Shown here piece by piece: positions 52,935-62,448 of a stretch of DNA of 64,000 nucleotides (positions within the stretch are counted from its first letter, which is position 1; each line of letters opens with the position of its first letter). The stretch spans positions 186,001 through 250,000 of the forward strand of contig OY101129.1 in the NCBI GenBank assembly GCA_956465555.1, given 5' to 3'. The position numbers and the translations under genes were made by a program. The DNA is from Nitzschia sp. pyKryTriq1 (lineage: Eukaryota; Bacillariophyta; Bacillariophyceae; Bacillariales; Bacillariaceae). A model generated the notes under the pieces. The model saw only the letters and a program-made list of their open reading frames with translations, made no database searches and had not been told where the DNA came from.

Positions 52935-53747
52935 AATGGCTATTTGTGTACGACTGCTCGGGCTCGGGTCAGAGGTCGCAGATGAGAAAGCGATCGTGGC
53001 GGTAGAAGGTAGATCCCCAACCGGACAACTACGGCACCAGTACTTGTACTGTACAAGGAAGAGGAAGAAGAAGAGTGGTGGTTCTCGAGTATTAGAGGAG
53101 ACGTCTTGTCTCGTTTCTTCAGCAGTCTTCAGAAGTAGACTACCGGTACCAGGTACTGTAATATTATTCACGCATCATGCAAGTGCGGGTATTTTATTCT
53201 ATTACTGCCGGTAGACTACGCAGTACTGCGCGGACAAAAGACGGCAAAACAAATGACAGATAGGAGTCGAGCGGTTCAATTCACACGGGCGAAGTACAAA
53301 CCAAGTCATCATCGAAAAGATTTTTTTATCGCGGTCTTTCATCTTCGCGCGCTTATTTTCGCGGTTTTCTCATGTTATTGTGAAGAATAAGACTGCGTCT
53401 CGCACTCACCTCTAAAAAGCTCAACACTCAAAATACCGGTAAGCAACATTACTGCTGGTCCAGAGTCCAGAGAAAAAGCAGAAAGCAGATATCCAGAGAC
53501 CATACCGGTACACCTCCACCCTCTTTCAACTTATCGGTTTCCCACCTGTGGGCAACTTTAAACCTCATCCAACATATTGTTCCGACAGCTCCTCCTTCGC
53601 GCCGGCATTCTTCTGCTTGTGGATCAGCTTCGGTTATCATTATTGAGGATTGTGTTGGAAAGCTATCCAGCAGTGACCACCACGTGTAGTATTGTTCGCG
53701 CCCCCGAGTGTCGGGGCACTTGTACCTGTACTTGTAATAGTAACATC
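52935..53747. promoter_or_regulatory. Divergent promoter region of sulfotransferase B and PDE
   Basis: A 0.8 kb spacer. It contains small GTAC words (53140-53160) and CT-rich stretches. The frame upstream of 53748 is open back to 53577, but is Cys/Arg-rich and unlike a PDE N-terminus, so I regard it as 5' UTR. Confidence 0.4.
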
Positions 53748-55637
53748 ATGACTCGCACAGATGAAGATGACGGGTTGCAACTCAGTCCGGGTGCTGGAGA
53801 AGCGTCGACCGCGACTGTCCCTTCGGAGAAAGTTGCTCCCTCGGATCTTGATCACTTGGAATCGTCCTTTCGCGAGATTTTAACGGCATCCTTTTCGAAA
53901 TCCCAAGCAACAACGTCGGAAGAAGAACAAGAAAAGCTTCGCCAAAGCTATCAAATAGTGGACATCATGAGCAGCCTGAGAGATGGCTTTATCGAAGGCG
54001 GCAATAAAAGCCTCTTGGATTTCTTCAGTGAAGACGGCCGTAGCACTTCGGACTGGGAAGAAGGCGTGGCGGTGATTGAATCCATTCTACTTCCGCAGTC
54101 CAATGCGCGCAAGGCGCTGTCCGACAGTCAAATTCAAGGACTTCGCAAAGTCCAGCAGCTTTTGTGGACGGGTCCTCAAAGTACCGAATCCCACATTCCC
54201 AAGGCGTTGCTGGATGCGGTGCCGGAACCGGGGTCGACTTCAGACTACATTTTGGCACAATTCGCGGGTATTAAACGAGTCAGAGCAAAACAAAAGTTCT
54301 TCAACGTTGTCAACGCCAATAGATTCCTTTATCGATTGAAACTCCAAACTTCTAGTTCACGAAGGCTAAAGACCAACAACAAAGAAGTATTCGTTCCTAT
54401 GGAATGGTCTAGACTGGAACTGGACGAACAAGTCCAACTGGCAAATCTTTTAAGCTGGGAAAATCTACAAAAATGGGATTTTGATGTCTTTGAAGTTGAT
54501 CGGTTGACCCACGGGCAGCCCTTGACTTTTATCGGATGGGCCATTATGGCGAGTCCCTACTCGCAATTTGTCATGGCCCAATCGGTGCACATTTTGCAGC
54601 AAGAACAGGCTGCCACGGAAGGCGAGGACAGCCACAAACCTCCACGACCGCCGGCGTTGGAGGACATGCAAGGATATGGATACACGGATGAATTCAAAAT
54701 ACCACAAGATTGTCTGGTCAAGTTTTTGCGCACGGTGGAAAAAGAATATGTTGCCGACAATCCATATCACAACAACATCCATGCAGCCGATGTTGTACAA
54801 AGTTTACATTCCATGCTGCAAGGGATGGGGGCCAAGACACTTGCGGTGGCCGAAATCGAACTTTTCTCATTGCTATTGGCAGCGGTCGTTCATGATATGG
54901 GGCATCCTGGAAAGAACAATTCATTCCAAGTGAACAGTCACAGCGATCTCGCGATCCAATACAATGATCAAAGCGTGCTGGAAAATATGCATGCGTCCCT
55001 GGCATTTCGGTTATTACTGGGGGCTCATAGAGATGCTACTATGAATATCTTTGCTGGAATGAGTAATGAACAAGTCATGGCCTGTCGAAAAATGATTATT
55101 GAAGCCGTCTTGAGCACCGACATGACCCATCACTTCTCTTCAGTCAACAAAATCAAGGGCATTCGACTCGCCCACCAAGACAGTGCCAAAGACAGTAATG
55201 TCGGGGCTAAAAAATACGCCGATGGCGATGCGTGGCAGATTCTACATTTTGCCCTGCACTTGTCCGATATTTCCAATCCGGCCAAACCATTACCACTGGC
55301 TATTCAATGGACTGATCGATGCCTGGATGAATTCTTTCAGCAAGGCGACGAAGAGAAGAGGCTGGGCTTGCCTGTCAGCCCCTTATGCGATCGCATGACC
55401 ACGCAACGGGCGGATAGTCAAATAGGATTCATCAAATTTGTCGTCCTTCCAGCCTATGAGATCTTGGGCAAAATCGTCCCAGAAGTGCGGCAGCAGATAT
55501 TGCCAACTTTGGAGTCAAACTTGAAATACTGGGTAGAACAGAAGGGACAAGATGAAAAGGGTGATGGATTGATTATGGAAGCAAGCGAGAGGAGTGAAGT
55601 CTCTGGGTCGGAGGAGAAGGAGACTTCCCGGTCGTGA
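53748..55637 (+). CDS. HD-domain cyclic-nucleotide 3',5'-phosphodiesterase
   Basis: About 629 residues from ATG 53748 (ATCATGACTCG); an upstream in-frame ATG at 53577 would add 57 unlikely residues. The C-terminal half is the class I PDE catalytic domain: NPYHNNIHAADVVQSLHSM (about 340), AAVVHDMGHPGKNN (about 381), HLSDISNPAKPLPLAIQW (about 503), and DRMTTQRADSQIGFIKFVV near the end. The metal-binding His and Asp residues of these motifs are intact. The N-terminal half is helical with no recognised GAF, PAS or membrane segment, so it is probably soluble. It hydrolyses cAMP or cGMP; specificity cannot be read. The gene has no intron. Confidence 0.92.
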   Translation: MTRTDEDDGLQLSPGAGEASTATVPSEKVAPSDLDHLESSFREILTASFSKSQATTSEEEQEKLRQSYQIVDIMSSLRDGFIEGGNKSLLDFFSEDGRSTSDWEEGVAVIESILLPQSNARKALSDSQIQGLRKVQQLLWTGPQSTESHIPKALLDAVPEPGSTSDYILAQFAGIKRVRAKQKFFNVVNANRFLYRLKLQTSSSRRLKTNNKEVFVPMEWSRLELDEQVQLANLLSWENLQKWDFDVFEVDRLTHGQPLTFIGWAIMASPYSQFVMAQSVHILQQEQAATEGEDSHKPPRPPALEDMQGYGYTDEFKIPQDCLVKFLRTVEKEYVADNPYHNNIHAADVVQSLHSMLQGMGAKTLAVAEIELFSLLLAAVVHDMGHPGKNNSFQVNSHSDLAIQYNDQSVLENMHASLAFRLLLGAHRDATMNIFAGMSNEQVMACRKMIIEAVLSTDMTHHFSSVNKIKGIRLAHQDSAKDSNVGAKKYADGDAWQILHFALHLSDISNPAKPLPLAIQWTDRCLDEFFQQGDEEKRLGLPVSPLCDRMTTQRADSQIGFIKFVVLPAYEILGKIVPEVRQQILPTLESNLKYWVEQKGQDEKGDGLIMEASERSEVSGSEEKETSRS

Positions 55638-56219
55638 AATGATACTCGTAAAGAGTTTTCCGTCTACAGTTCCTGCATCTGGGGGTTGACGTATCCGTGG
55701 GAAGCTCGCACAGCTTGGGCTGTTATTCAGGACGATAATCAATATTGCTTCACCAAGGCACACCGCACCATCATAAAGGAGAAGGAAGGAGCCGATTCAC
55801 GAACGAGGGGGGCCCTGAAGCAGAATAGCCGTTCCCCGCCTACGAACAACCCTATCAATAGCTGTAGAATAATAGTAAGAGTACCGTGTCATAATTACGT
55901 AGTCCTTATGGAAACTACGGTAATGATGAAAAATGATGAAACCAATGGTCCTACCGATCTCCAAACATTTCTCCAAGAATGACGAAAGGCCGGGAAACGT
56001 GGCGGATGATGGCAAAGCGCACCATTGGTGTTTTCTCTCGTGCTTTGATTGATTCCATCCGTTCCACGCTATTATCAGACAATATCCATTAAATGCGTAC
56101 TCATACACACAATTGAAAATTGTCGTCATTCTCCCCTTCCTTTCGATCCTTCTCACGAAATTCCTCACGGCAGCACCACCACGCCAGAAGCAAAGAACAC
56201 CGCTGCGGTCGGTCGGTAT
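55638..56219. other. Convergent 3' region including the selenoprotein 3' UTR
   Basis: The space between the PDE and selenoprotein W stop codons. The right part (56074-56129 core) is the SECIS element on the minus strand, listed separately. No gene is supported in the remainder. Confidence 0.5.
56060..56145 (-). promoter_or_regulatory. SECIS element (selenocysteine insertion), type II-like
   Basis: Read on the minus strand, about 90 nt after the stop codon. The core is ATGA at 56129-56126, then 11 nt (CGACAATTTTC), the unpaired AA at 56114-56113, an apical part, and TGAT at 56077-56074. Helix II pairs GACAAT (56124-56119) with ATTGTC (56083-56078), then continues after a U-U mismatch through U-A, U-G and C-G. 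Above the AA a mini-helix TGTGTA (56109-56104) with TACGCA (56099-56094) closes a 4-nt TGAG loop, as in type II SECIS. The quartet, AA spacing and stem all fit the consensus. Confidence 0.85.
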
Positions 56220-56690
56220 TTACAAGTTGTCTTCCAAATATTCTTCAATAAACTCGCAAATCATGGCACGTTCTTGTTCCGATTCCGCGCGTCCTTGTCC
56301 AGCGGTCCGCTTGGAGTGGACCAATTGCTTTTCGTCCCCAATCATGACTTCAAAGTTTCCGGTGATGGTGTCGTCCTTGATTCCTTTGATCTCAATCTTG
56401 TCGGCGAAGCTTTGCTCCGAGAGAAATTTGCGAAGCAGCATGAACTGCCGCCCGTAGCCTACAAAAGTAGTAGAAGTACAAAGACAGCAGGCAGCAGGCA
56501 GCGAGCGAGAAGGGATGAGAGAGACTGATCGAGAAAGACCACATGGACGGCACGATCGCAGCGTTCCCTGCTTCACTCGAGACGCTCGTCGATACTTCTA
56601 CGCTCTGCTGTTGAGACACTTGACACCGCTCAATCTAAACCTACCTCATCCGCCACAGAATTGAATCGAAACAGTGATCTTGTCGGACAT
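56220..56690 (-). CDS. SELENOW: Selenoprotein W (Rdx family), in-frame UGA = Sec
   Basis: Exons 56690-56645 and 56458-56220 (intron GTAGGT...TTTGTAG, 186 bp) give 94 residues with selenocysteine at position 15. The first exon encodes MSDKITVSIQFCGG, then TGA at 56648-56646; the junction gives U-G-Y-G-R-Q-F-M-L-L-R. The CGGU redox motif followed by GY matches SelW (CGAUGY in mammals). The rest agrees with the Rdx fold: LLRKFLSEQSFADKIEIKG, TGNFEVMIGDEKQLVHSK and a C-terminal helix. A SECIS lies in the 3' UTR. The product is a small thioredoxin-like thiol/selenol protein, presumably cytosolic. Standard annotation would stop at UGA and call a 14-residue peptide, or start later in exon 2 and miss the redox motif. 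Confidence 0.92.
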
Positions 56691-57145
56691 GGTGTACTGT
56701 ATGATGAGATGTATGTGGAGGACTCTTTTACAGTACCGGTGTGGTATGAATAGTCAACGTCCCTTTCTATCGCGGGACGCGGGAATATAGAGGAAAGCGA
56801 AAGAGGAAACAAAAGAGGAAGGGAAAACCCGCACGAGCGAGCGAAGGCAACACATCATGACATCATCAGCTAATTCCTTCGGCGTTCGATTGCATTCCTT
56901 AGCGATGACGTGCGTGGGGCACATGCGACACACATTATCCATGTCATGTTCAATGTCTCATCTGACATCCGACACATGGGCATTAGACGGGTGACGTAAG
57001 GACTTTGGCTGGCACCACAAAAAAAACATCCAATAGAGACATCGACCATGACCCGCCATCACCTGGTAGCAGGTACTAGTACCGGTATCTATTCTGCACC
57101 TCATTGTCTTCTAAGAGCGAGCGAAAACATACGGTAAAAACCATC
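56691..57145. promoter_or_regulatory. Divergent promoter region
   Basis: A spacer of about 0.45 kb upstream of the selenoprotein gene (minus) and the small membrane-protein frame (plus). No gene supported; a short GTAC patch lies near 57070-57090. Confidence 0.35.
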
Positions 57146-57334
57146 ATGGCAGAGGTCCCCAGCCCCCCTACCCGCCAGGGAAGATTTGTTGGGTTGTCAA
57201 GCTATGGTTTCGCTATGTTGCTCTTGGGGCTGCAATTCACGCCGTACGCTACTCATCTCTTGACCTTTCTGGTGCCTTCCTTGGTACTCGGCATTTGCCA
57301 TTTCGTCGCCCTTCGGATCTACTTGAGACGATGA
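57146..57334 (+). CDS. Possible small two-helix membrane protein
   Basis: A 62-residue frame from ATG 57146 (ACCATCATGGCAG, good context): MAEVPSPPTRQGRFVGLSS, then two adjoining hydrophobic segments (FAMLLLGLQFTPYATHLLTF, LVPSLVLGICHFVALRIYL), ending RR. An in-frame upstream ATG at 57104 would add 14 residues. No family recognised. The composition supports a membrane peptide; short length keeps confidence low. Confidence 0.4.
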   Translation: MAEVPSPPTRQGRFVGLSSYGFAMLLLGLQFTPYATHLLTFLVPSLVLGICHFVALRIYLRR

Positions 57335-57659
57335 TACAAGTAGTTTCAATGCGCTGGCATTATGGTTGGTTGAGGTACGTCTTTTATGCTGACATTGATC
57401 GACCCTCTAGCTCTAGAGAATATTTACTTTTTGTTTGCCAAGAGGAAACCCTGGCCCAACAGCCCTTCCTGACTTGTCGTGGAGGAACCAAACTACTTTT
57501 TAACTGCAATCCGAGCAATCAAAACCAAAAAGTACTCTAGATACGCTAAAGATTAGGATGAAGATGTAAAGTACAGTATTCGTCTTCTCACAGTTTAATC
57601 TACTATTGCAAACGTCACAGAAAACGACTGTGGGACGGTACACGTGTACCGTTACCGGC
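57335..57659. other. Convergent 3' flanks
   Basis: About 0.3 kb, no gene or repeat seen apart from one TAGAGA patch. Confidence 0.35.
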
Positions 57660-58962
57660 TTAAAAAAATACTGCCGTCTCCAGCTCGGGCCCATCTTCAG
57701 TTTCTACGGATAGACCGGAAGGCAAATTGCATTCCTTCAACATTTGTCTCCGTTTGGTCGTTGACTCTGGCGACCGACCACCTCCTACTTCTAATCTATT
57801 GGTTTGTTCAGGAGTTGGGTAGACCGCCGGTTCCAAATTGCCAAATTCGTATTGGAGACCAGGTGGCGGCGAGTCTCGCCTTTCAGCTTCCGACTGTGGT
57901 GCCGGGGATATACTGTCTTTGGAGCACCCACAGGCACATTCCGTAAGCGCAACCGACACTAAAACAATGGAGCAAGCATACAGCGTTAGAATCAATCATA
58001 CCGCTTGTAGACATCTGGATCCTGCACCCGGCCGTGGACACACTTACTTTCTTCAAAACTGGAAAATACTCGAACCACTTTTCGCCGCAGCTTTTCAGAA
58101 ATCGTTTCGCTTTGTAGACGGTCTTGCATTCTCGTAGCCGTAAACGCTTCCACATCAAAGGATTTGGCACTCCTCTCCGACTGGCCCGTGCGATTCGATA
58201 GCTCCGAACCCGTTCGTTGATTCATTCCCATGACTCGATCCTTTGGTAGGGTTGCTTTGAGGAAAGCCAATAGAATATCCTGCCCGTTACGATTCTCCAT
58301 TGTGAATTCAAAATAGCCATTCGAAAGAGTCGTAATATTGCATTGGTGCGAGCTGCCTCGTCCAAACATGTCCACCACCATGATATCCGAAACTCCCAGT
58401 GTCACGTCGCCCAAGGGTTTGGGAGTCGATACGGGAGTATCTATCCGTGCCCGCTGCCGACTGTTGCTCCGTCGGCCCTTCTTATCTATGCTCCCACTTC
58501 CAAAGGATGTGAATCGTTCTGACATGGTAATTGGGTCCGAAAACTCCCCGGAACAACACGCATGAAGCATCAAAGGAGATTCGTTGGAGGTCAAGAGGAG
58601 TTCCGGACCGTGATTATCGCGTTGTGGTTGCCTAGGTGGACTCCTCTCAAAGCTCCGAGCTTTGGTCATTCCGATCTTTCGAGTCACCGCGGAAGCACTG
58701 GGCGTGTTTGTTTTGTGCCACACGCGCATCGTACAAATCATCTCCTGGGGCTCTGTGAATTCACGATCGGCTGCTTTTTCCGAGTGTCGAACACGCTGTA
58801 TTACCGGTGCGAGCAAACACATCAAGAATAGCGGAGTACAAGGTGCAAGCAAAAACGCATGTAAGAGACCGGACGCCGGATGCAATTCTTCCCCGAGTCT
58901 GCGTCATCGCAGTCCAAGTAACGGAATTCAATAGCGAATTCTTACACATCTAATCGTAACAT
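57660..58962 (-). CDS. Unknown membrane-associated protein with PH-like C-terminal core
   Basis: The main exons are 58898-58048 and 57958-57660, joined in phase (GAAGAAA|TG, acceptor TTGTTTTAG). A possible tiny first exon 58962-58946 (ATGTTACGATTAGAT|GT) would start the protein as MLRLDVLGEELHPASGLLHA with a 47-nt intron; this is uncertain, and without it the first in-frame ATG is well inside. The product is about 388 residues. A hydrophobic segment (AFLLAPCTPLFLMCLLAPVI) is near the N-terminus. The recognisable core reads VSDIMVVDMFGRGS, ITTLSNGYFEFTMENRNGQD and ILLAFLKATLPKDR, which I take as a PH/GRAM-like end (beta strands plus terminal helix). A Pro/Glu-rich Cys cluster (TECACGCSK) opens the last exon. 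It shares FGRGS with the C2/TM/PH-like protein at 62.4 kb. No function is assigned. Confidence 0.55.
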
Positions 58963-59848
58963 CGTCCGCAGCTAAACATTGGGAGCTTCGAAGCATGATG
59001 AAGTTCACTTAAAAATAACTCAAATCCCACAGCTTCAAACCAGAGTCTCGGGTGAGGTACCGTACTAGAAGGACGTTATCCGTGTGCTGTAGCAAAGGAA
59101 AGAAGAATCCGGATGCTGGTATTCAACATGCAATTCTTGTGCTTCACGTTTAGTATCAGGTACCGGTATGTATGAAATACGAGTAGAGGCGGGGGGAAAG
59201 CCCGAGATCGGAGAATGGAGGTGGTGAGTGATGATGATGATATTGAAGGAGGCAATCGAATCATCATCTATTCTATCGGATGTACCGGTATGTCCTCGAT
59301 GTCGCTTCTTCGTGCTCTGCATGCATGTGTGTGATAAAGCGCTATGATAGTAGGCCGCCCGGCGGACTCGTGCCAGCCTAAGTAAAACCTCGATGTACGT
59401 CGCAAATTTTTCTCCTAAATATTCGTATCCATATAAGTATATATCTGATCACTTCCGTTGAATCAAATGAGAACGTGCGCAACGCTCCGATCACGATACC
59501 AATCGTCGGCGGGAAAATTTGAAGCTCTCGCACGCCGGCCGACCCCGTCCGGGAGCGCACGCACACCGCCAGGCGCCCACACTAACAAGAAACAGGACCG
59601 TCCGTTCGTGATGCGGTCGACGTGAACGCAACGCCACGACAAAGATACCATTGATCATTATCAGCAACGCATCGCACCGCATACCGGTATCATTGCTCGT
59701 ACCGGTACAGTACTATACGAATACATCCGTAACAGTACCCGTAGTGTACAAGTATTTACCAAGGCAGTAGAGGTCCTCGACCAGTTGTAAATGCCTGGAA
59801 TCTTAAGCAGTCATCTGTAAATGCCTGGAATCTTAAGCAGTCATCTGT
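58963..59848. promoter_or_regulatory. Divergent promoter region with a 30-bp tandem duplication
   Basis: A 0.9 kb spacer. It includes small GTAC words (59158-59170, 59695-59715) and, immediately before the GH3 start, a direct duplication of ATGCCTGGAATCTTAAGCAG plus TCATCTGTA at 59791-59819 and 59821-59849 (period 30). No separate gene is supported. Confidence 0.55.
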
Positions 59849-62425
59849 ATGCTATTGATATCTGTCATGTCTCAGTCTGTGCACTCGAAATCCCAACCAT
59901 CCCATTCTCATCATCGTTCTCCGTCCCACTCCATCCTTTCAATTTCGAAACTCGATCTGAAAGAAAAGGTATCCTTGTTGAGTGGAAGCGGGATATGGAC
60001 AATCCCAGGAGTCTCGAATGGGATTTCACACCTCCCTCCCATCACTGTTTCGGATGGACCTCACGGCGTCCGCAAACCCTTGAGTGATTTGACGTTGCAA
60101 GTCGCTCACCCGGCCACTTGCTTTCCGGCAGGGTGTGCCGTTGCAGCCAGCTGGAATCTAGAGATGGTGCATCGTCTCGGGCAGGGACTGGCACGAGAGT
60201 GTCAATTATATCAGATCTCGGTGCTATTGGGACCCGCCATGAATTTGAAACGACATGCCGCAGGGGGGCGCAATCTCGAATACTTCTCGGAAGATCCCTA
60301 TCTGACAGGAATGCTGGCGGCATCCTACGTCCAAGGCGTACAATCGACGGGGAAGATCGGTGCCTGTCTCAAACATTTTGCAGTCAATAATCAAGAATCG
60401 CATCGATTTGTAGTCAATGCTGTTGTGGATGAACGCACGTTGCGAGAGCTCTATTTGAAAAGTTTCGAAATCGCCATTCGAAGGTCCTCACCGGCAATGG
60501 TCATGGGGGCGTACAATCGACTGAATGGAATCTACTGCTGTGAAAATGAATGGTTGTTACAAGACGTATTACGAAAGGAATGGAAGTATACAGGTGTGTG
60601 CGTGACCGATTGGGGGGCTACCAATGATCGGGTTGCAGCGATCCGGGCGGGCATGGATTTGGAAATGCCAGGCAACAAGGGTGTTTTCCATCGAGATATT
60701 TACAGAGCCCGTCAACAAGATCCTACATTTGAAGAGGCGATAGATACCAGTGCTGGTCGAGTTTTGGATTTGATCCAGAAATATCCTTCGTCTTCCACCA
60801 CCATCGAGGAGGAGTCGAAAGAAGAATTGTTCGACTCCAATGATCAACTAGCGTATGAAATGGCCTTGGAGAGTGTCGTCTTGCTGAAAAATGAAAAACG
60901 TTTGTTGCCACTTTCTCAGAACACTCGAATAGTTGTCATCGGAGAATTCGCCAAAGACAGCCGGTATCAAGGAATGGGAAGTTCCCATTGTACGCCGACA
61001 AGAGTCTCGCACGCGTTTGATGCCTTGACTCAATATATTTCGGATCCTTCAAGGATTGCGTATGCGTCTGGATATGAAGCGCAGGCGAGCGAAGATGTTA
61101 TCCAACCTGAATTGATTGAGGAGGCCAAGCAGGCCGCCTTCAAGGGCAAGGACGATGTCGTTATGCTGTTCTTGGGCCTACCCGAGATTCTGGAAAGTGA
61201 AGGGTTTGATAGAGAAACGCTGCGGTTGCCCAAACAGCATATAGCCCTTTTGGAGGCGATTTCCGCCATTCATGACAGAATTGTAGTGGTTCTGAGCAAT
61301 GGGGGTGCGGTGGAATTACCTGACTGCATATCTGCAGTCTCCTCCATTGTAGCTGGCTACTTGTTGGGACAAGCTGGTGGGCGAGCCATTGTGGATTTGA
61401 TCTTTGGAAAAGCGTCACCGAGCGGCCGTTTACCCGAGACAATGCCCATGACCCTGGAGCACCTTCCATCCCATCCATTCTTTCCGGGTTCTCGTTATAG
61501 AGTTGAGTATCGAGAGGGTCTGAATGTCGGTTATCGATACTTTGATTCCGTACCAGCCGCAGCGACGGTCCGTTACCCTTTTGGGCACGGACTGACATAT
61601 ACAGAATTTGAGTACAATGGCCTGCAAGTGACCATCGAGTCGGATGAGACTAAGATCAAGCAAGTGCACGTCCAATTTCGACTCAAAAATATTGGTATTG
61701 CGGCGGCCAAAGAAGTTCCTCAATGTTACGTGGCACCCATGGAAGCCTCGGTCTATCGACCACACCATGAATTGAAAGCGTTCACCAAAGTATTGTTGCA
61801 ACCTGGTGAATCGAAAGATATTACATTTGTCTTGGATCATGAAGCCTTCTGCTTCTTTGACATTGGGCACCATCAGAGCGTTGTAGAGCCCGGCAAATAC
61901 GAGATACAAATCGGAGCCAGCAGCCTAGACATTCGCCTCCAACAACACGTGCAATTTCAAACAGGTATCTCTCCCTCGAAGTTGGCGAGAGAATCGTACC
62001 CATGGAAGAATGCCATGTCGACCAAGGATGAAGCTTTTGCCATACGCTTTGGTCCAAACAGGGACAAAATTATGGATTCAATTCGTCAATCTGATGAACC
62101 AGAACCACCTAGTGTGATGCATCGTAACTCATTGCTGAAAGAAGCACGCACCCATTCCATTCTTGGAAAACTTTTATTTCAACTAATATTCAAGATTGGT
62201 TGCCGGGAGATCAAACCTGGCCCGATGGAAACAGCAGAAATCCGGATGGTACGAGTGAACGTTGAGAACCTTCCCCTTCGTACGCTGGTCTTGTTCGGCA
62301 AGGGTGCAATTTCCATGGACTTTCTCGACGGAATGATTGCCATCATGAATGGAAATGTCCAAAAGGCTTTTCGCAAATTTGGAGAGGGAATCTGGTATTG
62401 CGCCAAAGGGAGCTTTGGCTATTGA
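59849..62425 (+). CDS. Glycoside hydrolase family 3 (beta-glucosidase-like)
   Basis: 858 residues in one exon. Two close ATGs (59849, 59867 giving MSQSVHSK) are possible starts; the first is reported. The N-terminal TIM-barrel is shown by PPITVSDGPHGVR, the KHF motif in ACLKHFAVNNQESH (about 173), and the nucleophile Asp in CVTDWGATNDR (about 252). A second alpha/beta domain starts at ESVVLLKNEKRLLPL, with SGRLPETMP later. A fibronectin-III-like C-terminal domain (HHELKAFTKVLLQPGESKDI, FVLDHEAFCFFD) closes the usual GH3 order. A further C-terminal stretch of about 100 residues (ILGKLLFQLIFKIGC) is not part of the standard fold. No signal peptide, so it may act inside the cell on storage or imported beta-glucosides such as laminarin fragments; that substrate is inferred. 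Confidence 0.9.
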   Translation: MLLISVMSQSVHSKSQPSHSHHRSPSHSILSISKLDLKEKVSLLSGSGIWTIPGVSNGISHLPPITVSDGPHGVRKPLSDLTLQVAHPATCFPAGCAVAASWNLEMVHRLGQGLARECQLYQISVLLGPAMNLKRHAAGGRNLEYFSEDPYLTGMLAASYVQGVQSTGKIGACLKHFAVNNQESHRFVVNAVVDERTLRELYLKSFEIAIRRSSPAMVMGAYNRLNGIYCCENEWLLQDVLRKEWKYTGVCVTDWGATNDRVAAIRAGMDLEMPGNKGVFHRDIYRARQQDPTFEEAIDTSAGRVLDLIQKYPSSSTTIEEESKEELFDSNDQLAYEMALESVVLLKNEKRLLPLSQNTRIVVIGEFAKDSRYQGMGSSHCTPTRVSHAFDALTQYISDPSRIAYASGYEAQASEDVIQPELIEEAKQAAFKGKDDVVMLFLGLPEILESEGFDRETLRLPKQHIALLEAISAIHDRIVVVLSNGGAVELPDCISAVSSIVAGYLLGQAGGRAIVDLIFGKASPSGRLPETMPMTLEHLPSHPFFPGSRYRVEYREGLNVGYRYFDSVPAAATVRYPFGHGLTYTEFEYNGLQVTIESDETKIKQVHVQFRLKNIGIAAAKEVPQCYVAPMEASVYRPHHELKAFTKVLLQPGESKDITFVLDHEAFCFFDIGHHQSVVEPGKYEIQIGASSLDIRLQQHVQFQTGISPSKLARESYPWKNAMSTKDEAFAIRFGPNRDKIMDSIRQSDEPEPPSVMHRNSLLKEARTHSILGKLLFQLIFKIGCREIKPGPMETAEIRMVRVNVENLPLRTLVLFGKGAISMDFLDGMIAIMNGNVQKAFRKFGEGIWYCAKGSFGY

Positions 62426-62448
62426 GAAAGGAGCACAGCTAATACGAC

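Noticed and set aside
53577-53747. 57-residue N-terminal extension of the phosphodiesterase
   Set aside because: Cys/Arg/Thr-rich with simple-sequence features and weak ATG context; the ATG at 53748 is better.
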